From Psychroflexus montanilacus (GTDB lineage Bacteria > Bacteroidota > Bacteroidia > Flavobacteriales > Flavobacteriaceae), in NCBI RefSeq assembly GCF_020164535.1, contig NZ_JAIQZC010000001.1, positions 806,001 to 870,000 on the forward strand: DNA of 64,000 bases. The letters run 5' to 3'. Position 1 is the stretch's first letter. Each line of letters opens with the position of its first letter. Both the position numbers and the translations under genes were made by a program. Positions 18,638 through 28,809 of this stretch are shown piece by piece. Below the pieces are notes generated by a model. The model did not search any database. It was not told the DNA's origin and saw only the letters and a program-made list of their open reading frames with translations.

Positions 18638-19279
18638 GTGAGCCACACCAAACACGTAAGCTACCAATCCACCAACACCTACTCTACCTTAAATGCCATT
18701 TCAGAAGACACAAAAAATATCTGGATTGCCTGTCATGGTATTGGGTTTTTAAGTAAGTATTTCATTAAGTACTTTAAAAATTTAGACCCAGAGGAAAATT
18801 ACATTATTGCACCGCAAGCCCCATCCAAATACTACCAGACCAAAGCTTACAAGTACGTAGGGGCGTCCTGGCTAACCAGAGAAAACAAAGAAGAAGAAAC
18901 TGAAAATGTGCTTAACTATCTGGATGCGGTTTTAGACATGGAGAACCTATCAACTAATAAAAATATTATTCTATTCGGGTTTTCTCAGGGCGTTTCTGTA
19001 GTGACGCGATGGATGGCTCAGCGTAAAATAAATTGCAGTCATCTGGTTATCCATTCCGGGAGTATTCCTACTGAATTTGACTCCGAAAGTTTTTCATACC
19101 TACCCGATTTGAAAACCACAGTAATTTACGGAACTAAGGATGAGTACCTAACTCCAGAAAAACTGGATGCTCAACTCGATTATGCTCAAAAGGTTTTTCC
19201 TAATTCTCCAAATGTCTTAGCATTTGACGGTAAACATGTCGTTGACGAAAAAAGCTTGCTTAAGGTTTCTAAACTATAA
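18638..19279 (+). CDS. Alpha/beta-hydrolase, phospholipase/carboxylesterase-like
   Basis: A 213-residue cytoplasmic serine hydrolase. The catalytic triad is visible: Ser116 in GFSQG, Asp168 in YGTKDEYLTP and His200 in AFDGKHVVDE, with HGIGFLSKYF near the N-terminus forming the oxyanion region. Length and order fit the YpfH / carboxylesterase family. The start is a GTG at 18638 (MSHTKHVSYQ); no ATG lies nearby in frame. It precedes the GlgE cluster by 81 bases, but no functional link is evident. The substrate is unknown. Confidence 0.82.
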   Translation: MSHTKHVSYQSTNTYSTLNAISEDTKNIWIACHGIGFLSKYFIKYFKNLDPEENYIIAPQAPSKYYQTKAYKYVGASWLTRENKEEETENVLNYLDAVLDMENLSTNKNIILFGFSQGVSVVTRWMAQRKINCSHLVIHSGSIPTEFDSESFSYLPDLKTTVIYGTKDEYLTPEKLDAQLDYAQKVFPNSPNVLAFDGKHVVDEKSLLKVSKL

Positions 19280-19360
19280 GGCAATAAGATTTCAGATTCC
19301 TGAAAAATTAAACATCATTTTAAAAAAATCTCTTAAATTTATAACTAAAATTATCGATTA

Positions 19361-21301
19361 ATGAAGAAACAGCAGCGTGTCCTTATTGAAAACATTCAGC
19401 CTCAACTCAATTGTAGTGAATTTCCAATTAAAAGAGTTGTAGGCGAAATCGTCCACATTAAAACAGATATAATTGCAGATGGTCACGATGTTTTGCAGGC
19501 AAGTCTTGTAGTCTATCCACCTGAACCTAAAAAAAAAGAGGAATATCGCTTAACCGCAGAATATAACGACACATATTTTGGACAATTTACAGTTTCTAAA
19601 CAGGGTTATTATACTTACTTCATAGAAGCCTGGATAGATCACGCCCTCAACTGGCAGCATGGTATTGAAGCCAAGCTGAAAGATGCGCAGCAAGTAAGAA
19701 GTGAGCTTTTGGACGGGATTCAATATTTAGAATTCTTGCAAGGAAAAGTCAAATCTAAAGACGATAAAAATTACATTTCCACATTACAGGCCTTGTTCCA
19801 GTCGGAAGAAGAGTATGAGAAAGCGATTGAAGAAGCAACTTCAGGTCGGCTGAGAGAACTTTTTGAGGCATATCCACAAAAAAAGTTTTCCGCAAAATCA
19901 AAAAAAATGCAGGTGTATGTAGACCGAGAAAAAGCGAGATTCAGCACCTGGTATGAATTTTTTCCAAGATCTGCTTCAGAAGAAAAAGGACAGCACGGCA
20001 CTTTTAAGGACTGTGAACGCCTATTGCCAAAAATTGCTGATATGGGATTTGACACCCTATATTTCCCGCCAATTCATCCCATCGGCGAAAAAAACAGAAA
20101 AGGTAAAAATAACGCCACAACTGCAGAAAAAGGAGATAGCGGCGTGCCCTGGGGCATTGGCTCCAAACATGGCGGGCATAAAAGTATTCATCCCAATTTA
20201 GGCACCGAAAAAGAGTTTAAAGATCTCATCAGAAAAGCAAAAACATTTGGCATTGAAATCGCCATGGACATTGCCCTTCAAGCTGCTCCAGACCATCCTT
20301 ACTTAGAGGAACATCCTGAGTGGTTCAAATTTCGACCAGACGGCACCATACAATATGCCGAAAATCCTCCTAAAAAGTACCAGGATATTGTCAATTTCAA
20401 CTTTGAAACTGAAAAAGCAGATGACCTTTGGCAAGAATTGCTTAGCATCGGACTCTACTGGGCTGGAAAAGGAATCAAAGTCTTTAGAGTGGATAATCCG
20501 CACACCAAGCCTTTTCTGTTTTGGAACTGGTTCATTGAAGAAATTAAAAAAGACTATCCGGACACCTTGTTTTTAGCTGAAGCTTTTTCAAGACCTAAAA
20601 TCATGCAACAGCTTGCCAAACAAGGCTTCTCACAATCTTATACCTACTTTACCTGGCGGGTTGAAAAGCAAGATCTAATCGATTATATGATTGAATTAAC
20701 TCAATCGGAGATGAAGGAGTATTTCCGACCAAATTTTTGGCCCAACACGCCCGACATCAATCCCTATCACCTGCAAGGTGCCAATGAAGCCATGCATTTA
20801 TTAAGATATGCTTTAGCGGCTACATTATCCAGTAATACAGGGATTTACGGACCTGTGTTCGAATATATGATTACTGAAGCTATTCCTGGAAAAGAAGAGT
20901 ATGCCGATTCCGAAAAATATGAAATCAAGCAGTGGGATTGGTCCAAGGAAAACAAACTAACCCACCTTATTTCCAAAATTAATCACATCCGAAAAGAAGA
21001 AAAAGCCTTACAACAAACCAATAATATTGAATTTTGCCCTTTAGAGAATGACAAGCTGATCGCTTTCTGTAAATGGGATGATGCGATGGAAAGCAAGATT
21101 TTAGTTGTTGTAAATCTCGACCCTCACTATACTCAAAAAGGAACATTGAGGCTGCCTTTTGAAACCTTGGGAATTACTGTAGGGAACCCGCTAAACGTTC
21201 ACGACCTTGTAACTGCAAACACTTACAGTTGGCATCACGAATGGAATTATGTAGAACTCCATCCTGCTTTGCCATTTCATGTGTTCAAAATAAAATTATA
21301 G
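19361..21301 (+). CDS. glgE: Alpha-1,4-glucan:maltose-1-phosphate maltosyltransferase
   Basis: GH13_3 enzyme that extends alpha-1,4-glucans with maltose from maltose-1-phosphate. The 646 residues are the family length. An N-terminal beta domain holds QPQLNCSEFPIKRVVGEIV, followed by a helical insert and a (beta/alpha)8 barrel with the nucleophile Asp in FRVDNPHTKPF (about 378) and the acid Glu in FLAEAFSRP (about 407); the 29-residue spacing equals that of Streptomyces GlgE. A maltokinase gene begins 1 base after the stop and glgB follows, which confirms the pathway. No trehalose synthase gene is in the cluster. Confidence 0.95.
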   Translation: MKKQQRVLIENIQPQLNCSEFPIKRVVGEIVHIKTDIIADGHDVLQASLVVYPPEPKKKEEYRLTAEYNDTYFGQFTVSKQGYYTYFIEAWIDHALNWQHGIEAKLKDAQQVRSELLDGIQYLEFLQGKVKSKDDKNYISTLQALFQSEEEYEKAIEEATSGRLRELFEAYPQKKFSAKSKKMQVYVDREKARFSTWYEFFPRSASEEKGQHGTFKDCERLLPKIADMGFDTLYFPPIHPIGEKNRKGKNNATTAEKGDSGVPWGIGSKHGGHKSIHPNLGTEKEFKDLIRKAKTFGIEIAMDIALQAAPDHPYLEEHPEWFKFRPDGTIQYAENPPKKYQDIVNFNFETEKADDLWQELLSIGLYWAGKGIKVFRVDNPHTKPFLFWNWFIEEIKKDYPDTLFLAEAFSRPKIMQQLAKQGFSQSYTYFTWRVEKQDLIDYMIELTQSEMKEYFRPNFWPNTPDINPYHLQGANEAMHLLRYALAATLSSNTGIYGPVFEYMITEAIPGKEEYADSEKYEIKQWDWSKENKLTHLISKINHIRKEEKALQQTNNIEFCPLENDKLIAFCKWDDAMESKILVVVNLDPHYTQKGTLRLPFETLGITVGNPLNVHDLVTANTYSWHHEWNYVELHPALPFHVFKIKL

Positions 21302-21302
21302 T

Positions 21303-22946
21303 TTGGTAAATGATGAAAACATAACCATTAACGATATCTACCAATACGAAAGTGATTGGGCAAATCTTTTTGAAAATGAAAGATTTCTAAAAGAATTCTG
21401 TGAAGATATACTGGAACCCTACATCATCAATCAAAGATGGTATGGAGGGAAAGCCAGCGCCTTAAAATATATCGAGATTATTGATTATTTTAAAATTGAA
21501 AGTAAGCATTCACTCTACTATGGAATTGTAGTTGAAATCAATTTTAAAGAGGCTTTTGTTCAAAACTATTTTATCCCTATAGGTATAGTAAAAACCTTAA
21601 AGCAAGTCAAAAACAACTATATCGCCGCAGTGGATTTGAATACCAAAAAAGCTTATGTTGTTGATGCCTTGCTTATCAAAGATTTTCAAAAAGCTATTTT
21701 CGAAAAACTCCTGGAAGGCCGTAAAGATGAGCATGTAAATGTAGAATTCAGAAAAGGAAGAGCCTGTGAGGCAGACAAGTACAGCAGCTCCAAACTGATG
21801 GGCGTTGAGCAGAGCAACACTTCGATTATATACAATAAAGCTTATATTCTTAAAATCTTTAGACGGGTGTATACCGACCAAAATCCTGATTACGAGATAA
21901 GTAAATACCTCACTATAAAAGGCCATTTTAAGAATACTCCCAGCTATGCTGGTAGCATCACTTTAAAATTTAGTGATAAAAACATTATCACCCTTGGGCT
22001 AATGCAAGAATTGATTAGCAATGAAGGTGATGCCTGGGAATATTACATTAAGAATCTGGAGGACTGTTTCTCGACCTTATCAAAGAAAAAGCTAAAGGTC
22101 AAAGCCTCAAGTGTTTTGTCAAAGTTTAAACAAATTTCAGTATCTGAAATCGATCCCGAAATATTGAAATGGTGCACCATTGAATTTTTTGAAGATATTT
22201 CCAAATTGGCCAAACGTACAGGCGAAATGCATGTCACCTTAGGCATGGAACGTGTGAATATGTCATTTACACCCCAGGCCTACTCCTATGATTATTCGGT
22301 TTGGTTAAAAAACCGACTCATCTATATGCTGGATAATCGCATCAATCTTTTGGAAAATAATCTTCATAAGCTTGAGGGCTTAAGACTGGAACTAGCTCAG
22401 GATTTACTTAAAAATAAAAAAGAAGTCAAGAAAAGATTCTTAGACTTTGATGAGGCAAAATTAAAAAGTGAACGCATCAGGATTCATGGCGATTATCATT
22501 TGGGTCAGGTTTTAGTTAAGGATAGAGATTTTTATATCATCGATTTTGAAGGCGAGCCAGAAAGCACCATTCGGGATCGAAAAGTAAAGCAACCTCCGCT
22601 CAAAGACGTCGCAGGCATGTTTAGGTCTTTCAATTATGCGATTTATGCCACGATTTTCAATAATCTTGAAAAATACACACACTCTATTGAGGACTTATTT
22701 CATGCAGGAGATGTACTCTACTCAACTATGGTTGGAGTATTTTTGGACACCTATATCAGTGAAGTGCAAAGTAAAAATCTTAATATTGGCTACATCAAGG
22801 AAATAGAATTTCTACTGGAATACTGCCTGCTCGAGAAGGCGATTTATGAATTGGGTTACGAACTGAACGCACGCCCAAGATGGGCAATTATTCCTTTAAA
22901 AGGAATTTCAAATATTTTAAACGACGATTCTTATGAAAGAAGTTAA
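21303..22946 (+). CDS. Maltokinase
   Basis: Phosphorylates maltose to maltose-1-phosphate with ATP, supplying GlgE. The 547-residue kinase fold shows the conserved N-cap YIINQRWYGGKA (about 38-49), an ATP-binding lobe, the catalytic loop RIHGDYHLGQVLV and the metal-binding IIDFEGEPESTIRDRK, all close to Mycobacterium Mak/Pep2 motifs. The start is a TTG one base after the glgE stop; no in-frame ATG precedes the conserved region, so coupled translation is likely. The 3' end overlaps glgB by 14 bases. It is not fused to TreS, unlike some homologues. Confidence 0.92.
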   Translation: MVNDENITINDIYQYESDWANLFENERFLKEFCEDILEPYIINQRWYGGKASALKYIEIIDYFKIESKHSLYYGIVVEINFKEAFVQNYFIPIGIVKTLKQVKNNYIAAVDLNTKKAYVVDALLIKDFQKAIFEKLLEGRKDEHVNVEFRKGRACEADKYSSSKLMGVEQSNTSIIYNKAYILKIFRRVYTDQNPDYEISKYLTIKGHFKNTPSYAGSITLKFSDKNIITLGLMQELISNEGDAWEYYIKNLEDCFSTLSKKKLKVKASSVLSKFKQISVSEIDPEILKWCTIEFFEDISKLAKRTGEMHVTLGMERVNMSFTPQAYSYDYSVWLKNRLIYMLDNRINLLENNLHKLEGLRLELAQDLLKNKKEVKKRFLDFDEAKLKSERIRIHGDYHLGQVLVKDRDFYIIDFEGEPESTIRDRKVKQPPLKDVAGMFRSFNYAIYATIFNNLEKYTHSIEDLFHAGDVLYSTMVGVFLDTYISEVQSKNLNIGYIKEIEFLLEYCLLEKAIYELGYELNARPRWAIIPLKGISNILNDDSYERS

Positions 22947-24843
22947 AGTCCACAGTTTATTTACTGAGTTTGATATCGAACTTTTTAAAAGGGGTCATCA
23001 TTATAGACTTTACGAAAAATTGGGTTCACATCTCATCGAAGTAGATGGAGAAAAAGGCACTTACTTTGCTGTCTGGGCTCCTTCCGCCAGATCGGTTTCT
23101 GTCATCGGCGATTTTAATTACTGGGTAGAAGGAGATCATCAACTCAATGTGCGCTGGGATGAAAGTGGTATCTGGGAAGGGTTTATTCCCGGAGTTGAAC
23201 AGGGAGCCGTCTACAAATACAAAATTCATTCTCATCATAACGATGTCAAAACTGAAAAAGCAGATCCTTACGCTAAGCGTTGTGAGCATCCACCAAAAAC
23301 AGCTTCTGTTGTCTGGGATCTTAAAAAAGACTGGAAAGATGGGCAGTGGATGAAAAAGCGAAAGTCAAAAAATGCACTGGATGCGCCGTTTTCAGTTTAT
23401 GAAGTTCATTTAGGCTCTTGGAAAAAGCAAGTAGAAGAAAACAGATTTTTAAGTTATACTGAGTTGGCTGACGAGCTAGTAACTTATGTAAAAGAAATGA
23501 ATTTTACACATGTAGAATTTATGCCTATCATGGAGTTTCCCTACGATCCTAGCTGGGGCTACCAGATTACCGGGTATTATGCACCCTCATCCAGATTTGG
23601 TTATCCTGAAGAGTTTATGACTTTAATAGAAACCTTTCATAAAAATGATATTGGCGTTATTCTGGACTGGGTACCCTCTCACTTTCCTGAAGATGCACAT
23701 GGTTTAGGCATGTTTGACGGTACTGCGCTTTATGAGCATCCCGATCGTAAAAAAGGATATCATCCTGATTGGAAATCGCTGATTTTCAATTACGAACGCC
23801 CTCAGGTCAAGGCTTTTTTGATAAGCAACGCCTTGTTTTGGCTGGATAAATACCATATCGATGGACTCAGAGTGGATGCCGTAGCTTCTATGCTTTTCCT
23901 AGATTATTCCAGAGAAGAAGGTGAATGGGATCCTAATATTTATGGTGGTAATGAATACCTTGGAGCCATTGATTTCTTAAAGACCTTCAACGAAGAGGTG
24001 TATAAAAATTATCCAGATGTACAGACCATCGCCGAAGAATCTACAAGTTTTCCTATGGTGTCCAAACCTACTTTTATTGGCGGTTTAGGCTTTGGTATGA
24101 AGTGGATGATGGGTTGGATGCACGATACTTTAGAATATTTTGCCAAAGAACCTGTCTATAGAAAACATCATCAAAATGAAATCACCTTCAGTTTAAATTA
24201 TGCGTTTACAGAAAATTTCATGCTACCGCTTTCTCATGATGAAGTCGTTTATGGAAAGCAATCCTTAATCAACAAAATGCCCGGTGACCAATGGCAGAAA
24301 TTTGCTAATCTTAGATTGCTGTTTGGATTTATGTACTTGCATCCTGGGACCAAACTGATTTTTCAAGGCGGAGAATTTGGACAATATGATGAATGGAATT
24401 TTGAAAAAAGTCTGGACTGGCACTTGCTGGACCATGATTTCAATAAAGGCATCAACACCTTTGTGAAAGACCTGAATTTATTATACAAAAATCAGAAGCC
24501 GCTTTTTGAAAAGCAATTTAGTCATGAAGGCTTTGAATGGATAGATTATGGAGATGCAGAGAACTCAGTGTTGTGTTTTATCAGAAAAGGAAAATCTGAA
24601 AAAAAGAAAATTTTAGCGGTTTTTAATTTTACTCCAGTTCCTAGACATAATTATAGAATTGGTTTACCAGAACTGAAAAGCATTGAGGAAATTTTTAGTT
24701 CAGACGCTAAAATTTATCATGGTTCAGGTGATTTTCAAAATCGAAGCATAACTATCGAAAACATAGAACAGCATTCCAGAGCACATTCAGCAGAAATACA
24801 GCTACCACCTTTAGGAATGAGTATTTTTGAAGTAAAATCTTAA
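22933..24843 (+). CDS. glgB: 1,4-alpha-glucan branching enzyme
   Basis: GH13 branching enzyme that makes alpha-1,6 branches in glycogen-like glucan. The 636 residues hold a CBM48 domain (about 22-110, TYFAVWAPSARSVSVIGDFN) and a barrel with IDWVPSHFPEDAHGL-type strand 3, the nucleophile Asp315 in LRVDAVASM, the acid Glu368 in TIAEESTSFP and the stabilising Asp in LSHDEVVYGKQSL. It overlaps the maltokinase gene by 14 bases. With GlgE and maltokinase it forms a glucan assembly line that builds branched polymer from maltose-1-phosphate. Confidence 0.96.
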   Translation: MKEVKVHSLFTEFDIELFKRGHHYRLYEKLGSHLIEVDGEKGTYFAVWAPSARSVSVIGDFNYWVEGDHQLNVRWDESGIWEGFIPGVEQGAVYKYKIHSHHNDVKTEKADPYAKRCEHPPKTASVVWDLKKDWKDGQWMKKRKSKNALDAPFSVYEVHLGSWKKQVEENRFLSYTELADELVTYVKEMNFTHVEFMPIMEFPYDPSWGYQITGYYAPSSRFGYPEEFMTLIETFHKNDIGVILDWVPSHFPEDAHGLGMFDGTALYEHPDRKKGYHPDWKSLIFNYERPQVKAFLISNALFWLDKYHIDGLRVDAVASMLFLDYSREEGEWDPNIYGGNEYLGAIDFLKTFNEEVYKNYPDVQTIAEESTSFPMVSKPTFIGGLGFGMKWMMGWMHDTLEYFAKEPVYRKHHQNEITFSLNYAFTENFMLPLSHDEVVYGKQSLINKMPGDQWQKFANLRLLFGFMYLHPGTKLIFQGGEFGQYDEWNFEKSLDWHLLDHDFNKGINTFVKDLNLLYKNQKPLFEKQFSHEGFEWIDYGDAENSVLCFIRKGKSEKKKILAVFNFTPVPRHNYRIGLPELKSIEEIFSSDAKIYHGSGDFQNRSITIENIEQHSRAHSAEIQLPPLGMSIFEVKS

Positions 24844-24919
24844 ATCATACATTCTTTTGCTTCGGAAAAAGACCTACATTTCGGGCGTTTTAATACAATA
24901 TATTTAAAAGTGCACTCTT

Positions 24920-27319
24920 ATGATTACAAATACAGAGCTCAAACAACTAGGGAATCAATTTCCAAATCAAGTAACTAGATTTCATCAAGACGTCGATAAA
25001 CTTTATTTCACAACTCAAAATGAGGTGGTTCTTGAAATGACAGTCATAAGAGACAGCGTATTGAGGTTTCGCTACGGCACTAGAAATAAACTTGAAACCG
25101 ATTTTTCTTATGCGATTTCTGAAGATAGAATTACCGGCTATAATAAGTTGGAAGTTTCTGAAGAAGTAGACCACTATATTATCACCACTTCTAAACTGGT
25201 ATGCAAAATTGAAAAAATAAGCCTTCAAAAAAAGATTTATAACACCAAAGGAGAGCTCATTAATGAAGATGAGCTCGGGTTTCACTACGAAGAGACGTTT
25301 GAGTTTGGCGGGAACGTGGTTAAAATGAGCAAGCGGGCTCAGGAAAAAGAAGCTTACTACGGTATGGGAGATAAACCTATGCATTCCAACTTAAGAGGAA
25401 AACGTGTGCAGAATTGGGCTACAGATGAATATGCGTTTGCAAAAGACAAAGATCCTATCTATAAAAGTGTGCCTTTTTATATTGGTCTGCACCATACCAA
25501 TGCCTATGGGATTTTCTTCGACAATACCTTTAGAACTTTTTTCGACTTTTCTCAAGAGCGAATTAACGTAACGAGTTTTTGGGCCCAAGGTGGAGAAATG
25601 AATTATTACTTCATTTATGGTCCGGAAATGGAGAAAGTTGTAAGCAGTTATACTGATCTTACGGGAAAAGCCGAGCTCCCACCAATGTGGGCACTTGGTT
25701 ATCACCAGTGTAAATGGAGTTATTATCCAGAAAGTAATTTTAGAGAAATTGCCAGAAAATTTAGAGAGCATAAAATTCCTTGTGATGGTCTTTACCTGGA
25801 CATTGACTATATGGATGGTTTTCGATGTTTTACCTGGGATAATGATAAATTTCCCAACCCTAAAAAAATGATCAAAGACCTGGCAGATGACGGTTTCAAA
25901 ACAGTAGTCATAATTGATCCAGGAATCAAAATTGATTCTGAATACAGCGTGTATAATGAAGCTTTAGAAAAAGATTACTTCTGCAAACGAGCAGATGGTC
26001 CATATATGATTGGCAAAGTCTGGCCAGGAGAATGTAATTTCCCTGATTACACCAACCCTGAAGTGAGAACCTGGTGGTCGGGATTATTTAAAGAATTGAT
26101 TGGTGAGATGGGAGTAAAAGGCGTCTGGAACGATATGAACGAGCCGGCCGTCATGGAAGTCCCTAACAAAACATTTCCCAATGACGTGAGACACGATTAT
26201 GATGGCCACCCTTGTAGCCACAGAAAAGCACACAATGTTTATGGTACTCAAATGGCAAGAGCGACTTACGATGGGGTAAAGAAATTTGCTTACCCAAAGC
26301 GTCCGTTTGTCATTACCAGATCAGCTTATAGTGGAGCCCAGCGTTATGGCTCTTCCTGGACTGGAGATAACGTAGCAACCTGGGAACACCTTTGGGTAGC
26401 AAACGTTCAGGTGCAACGTATGTGCTTGTCCGGCATGTCCTTTACTGGGACAGATATTGGTGGTTTTGCGGAACAACCTACTGGTGAGCTATATGCCAGA
26501 TGGATTCAGCTTGGTGTATTCCATCCGTTTTGCAGGACACACTCCTCGGGGCATCACGGTGATCAGGAACCCTGGTCTTTTGATGAGGAAGTACTTGATA
26601 TTTCGAGAAAATTCATCGAACTTAGATATACGCTGCTTCCTTATTTGTATACCTCCTATTATAAATATTCAATCGAAGGAAATCCAATATTGAAGCCTTT
26701 GGTATATTTTGATCAGGCAGATCCACAAACACATTTTAGAACAGATGAGTTTATTTTTGGAGAGAAAATTATGGTATGCCCTATTCTGGAACCTAATTCT
26801 AAAGGAAGAAGGATGTATATCCCTATTGGACAATGGTACAACTTCTGGACTAATGAACTATTAACAGGCGGAAAGGAAACCTGGGTGGACGCTGATATTG
26901 ATAGCATGCCTATTTTTATAAAAGCTGGTGCGATTATACCAAGATACCCAGTTCAGCAATATACCGGTGAAAAGTCTATAGATGAATTACGACTAAACCT
27001 ATATTTTAAAAATGGAATGGAAACCTCTGAAGTATTCGAAGATGCTGAAGATGGTTATGACTATAAAAAAGGAAGATTTAGTCTAAGGTCTTTTAAGTTG
27101 ACGGGCAAGTCTAATGACCTCATCATTCAACAACATAAATCTGGATCTTACCAAACGCAATACAATGACTTCAAAATTAATCTGAATGGACTTCCCTTTG
27201 AAATCAAGTCTATCGAGATAGATAATGTAGAAGTTGGTTTTGAGGATGTCCATTTTGATAAGGACAACAACTCGATAAAAGTTTCAAAAGAATTTACTGA
27301 AGTTCATATTTCAGGTTAA
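24920..27319 (+). CDS. GH31 alpha-glucosidase
   Basis: A 799-residue glycoside hydrolase family 31 enzyme, which releases glucose from non-reducing ends of alpha-glucans or maltose. The N-terminal beta-sandwich (about 1-220) leads to a barrel with the nucleophile Asp405 in GVWNDMNEP and the acid/base Asp483 in SWTGDN, followed by RTHSSGHHGDQEPW. It has no signal peptide, so it is cytoplasmic and could recycle the glucan built by GlgE/GlgB or process maltose. It starts 76 bases after glgB and is closed by a strong terminator. The exact linkage preference cannot be read from sequence. Confidence 0.92.
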   Translation: MITNTELKQLGNQFPNQVTRFHQDVDKLYFTTQNEVVLEMTVIRDSVLRFRYGTRNKLETDFSYAISEDRITGYNKLEVSEEVDHYIITTSKLVCKIEKISLQKKIYNTKGELINEDELGFHYEETFEFGGNVVKMSKRAQEKEAYYGMGDKPMHSNLRGKRVQNWATDEYAFAKDKDPIYKSVPFYIGLHHTNAYGIFFDNTFRTFFDFSQERINVTSFWAQGGEMNYYFIYGPEMEKVVSSYTDLTGKAELPPMWALGYHQCKWSYYPESNFREIARKFREHKIPCDGLYLDIDYMDGFRCFTWDNDKFPNPKKMIKDLADDGFKTVVIIDPGIKIDSEYSVYNEALEKDYFCKRADGPYMIGKVWPGECNFPDYTNPEVRTWWSGLFKELIGEMGVKGVWNDMNEPAVMEVPNKTFPNDVRHDYDGHPCSHRKAHNVYGTQMARATYDGVKKFAYPKRPFVITRSAYSGAQRYGSSWTGDNVATWEHLWVANVQVQRMCLSGMSFTGTDIGGFAEQPTGELYARWIQLGVFHPFCRTHSSGHHGDQEPWSFDEEVLDISRKFIELRYTLLPYLYTSYYKYSIEGNPILKPLVYFDQADPQTHFRTDEFIFGEKIMVCPILEPNSKGRRMYIPIGQWYNFWTNELLTGGKETWVDADIDSMPIFIKAGAIIPRYPVQQYTGEKSIDELRLNLYFKNGMETSEVFEDAEDGYDYKKGRFSLRSFKLTGKSNDLIIQQHKSGSYQTQYNDFKINLNGLPFEIKSIEIDNVEVGFEDVHFDKDNNSIKVSKEFTEVHISG

Positions 27320-27321
27320 GA

Positions 27322-27355
27322 AAAAGCGTGGTATTGTAAATAATACCACGCTTTT
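27322..27355 (+). terminator. Bidirectional intrinsic terminator after the GH31 gene
   Basis: AAAAGCGTGGTATT (27322-27335) and AATACCACGCTTTT (27342-27355) make a perfect 14-bp stem with a 6-base loop. A runs and T runs flank it on both sides, so it can end both the glgE cluster (plus strand) and the GreA/B-like gene (minus strand), whose stops lie 3 and 10 bases away. Confidence 0.92.
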
Positions 27356-27364
27356 AAATTACAA

Positions 27365-27859
27365 CTAATAGTTAATTTCTAAAATCTCAAGTGCTCGTGT
27401 TTCTTCACCAAGCTTAAAATCGAATTTATCTTCAACTTTTTTAGATGTCATAGATTTAGCTAACGGTGATATGAAAGCTATCTTCTTTTCTTTAACATTG
27501 GCTTCATCCACGCCTACAATTTGAAATTCCTGAATGTTTCCATTCATCTTAAAGTTGACCTTAGCTCCAAATCGCACTTCATTTTGATTTTGGCTTGCAG
27601 GTTCAATAACCTGAGCAGTTGTCAACCGGTCCATTAGTAATTTCAATTTTCCGTCAATCATAGAAAGCTCACGCCTTCTTTCTGTATCGTCTTCTATATC
27701 TAAATCTGCTCTTTGTTTTTCTAAAGTATTTTTTTCCTTCTCAAGCATTTCTTTGCCATAAGGCGTAACATAATTGGTCTCGTGTTCTGGTAATGCTGCC
27801 CTGGGTGGAATTACTATAGGTTCTTCCTGATCACTTTCTTTTACAAATCCTCTACTCAT
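27365..27859 (-). CDS. GreA/GreB-family transcription elongation factor
   Basis: A 164-residue protein of the Gre family, which rescues backtracked RNA polymerase by stimulating transcript cleavage. A charged N-terminal extension (1-35, PIVIPPRAALPEHETNYVTP) leads into a coiled coil (about 36-92, EMLEKEKNTLEKQRADLD and RRRELSMIDGKLKLLMDRL), then the C-terminal FKBP-like domain (about 95-164, VRFGAKVNFK and FISPLAKSM). This extended form is common in Bacteroidota. It is convergent with the GH31 gene through a shared terminator. Confidence 0.85.
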   Translation of the reverse strand: MSRGFVKESDQEEPIVIPPRAALPEHETNYVTPYGKEMLEKEKNTLEKQRADLDIEDDTERRRELSMIDGKLKLLMDRLTTAQVIEPASQNQNEVRFGAKVNFKMNGNIQEFQIVGVDEANVKEKKIAFISPLAKSMTSKKVEDKFDFKLGEETRALEILEINY

Positions 27860-27887
27860 ATTCTAATATTTAAACATTTATAAAAAA

Positions 27888-27927
27888 TAAAGCTGTAAAA
27901 AAGATAATATCATTTTCTACAGCTTTA
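27888..27927 (-). terminator. Hairpin terminator of the DUF4136 gene
   Basis: TAAAGCTGTA (27888-27897) and TACAGCTTTA (27918-27927) form a perfect 10-bp stem; the 20-base loop holds a further GATA/TATC pairing. On the minus strand the stem runs into a T-rich stretch (27882-27887). It lies 29 bases beyond the stop of the DUF4136 gene. Confidence 0.7.
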
Positions 27928-27956
27928 CCTAACAAACTAAATAAACAACCATGAAC

Positions 27957-28493
27957 TTACTTCTGGTTTCTTTCAGGAGGGTACTCCTCCAATATTTTAG
28001 TTACAATTTCATTAATTTTTTTCTCTTTCTTGTCCATGTCCAGGCTTAAAATCCCTGTCCCTAAACCTTGCCATACCAATTCATTCTTTTCAGCATCTAT
28101 TAAATCGATGTACAAAGTACCTTCCACATTTGTAGATACCGAATTATATCCTCCTGGTCCCCAAAAATAGGGATTCCAACCCCATCCATAACCGAAGTTA
28201 TTCTGGTAAACATTCACGTTTTCTCGGCTTTCAGTAAAAATACTAACCAATAAACTAGGGTTTGAGTTTTTTATCATGCCTTTGGCAACTAGCTCTCTTT
28301 CAATAGCTCTAAGAATTCGTTTTTTATCTAAATCTGAGATTTCTGCAGCATCAATACCTGGTTTATAAAAAGCAAAGGTATTGTAATTATCAAAATTTTT
28401 CTCTTTATCATAATCAGTAGCAACTTTTATAGATGAACACGAAGTCAAAGTCATAAATCCTAAAAGGAGTAAAGCAAAAGTTAAGGTTTTCAT
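27957..28493 (-). CDS. DUF4136 lipoprotein
   Basis: A 178-residue lipoprotein with signal peptide and lipobox (FMTLTSC, Cys19). The mature part starts SSIKVATDYDKEKNFDNYNTF, the hallmark of DUF4136, followed by IERELVAKGMIKNSNPSLLVSI. The middle has a Gly/Trp/Tyr-rich loop (YGWGWNPYFWGPGGY), and the end reads NELVWQGLGTGIL. The role is unknown; family members sit in the envelope. It is monocistronic, with its own terminator. Confidence 0.85.
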   Translation of the reverse strand: MKTLTFALLLLGFMTLTSCSSIKVATDYDKEKNFDNYNTFAFYKPGIDAAEISDLDKKRILRAIERELVAKGMIKNSNPSLLVSIFTESRENVNVYQNNFGYGWGWNPYFWGPGGYNSVSTNVEGTLYIDLIDAEKNELVWQGLGTGILSLDMDKKEKKINEIVTKILEEYPPERNQK

Positions 28494-28596
28494 AGTTCCA
28501 ATTTTGAGCGAGTTTATCTAATCATTATAAATAATAGTGCAAGTATGATGCCAATACTGGATTTTTGAAACTGTTATAATAAAATCGAATCTCCAA

Positions 28597-28767
<171 letters not shown>

Positions 28768-28809
28768 TTAAAATTAAATAATACTTCTATAAAATCGAAG
28801 GTAAGGCTT

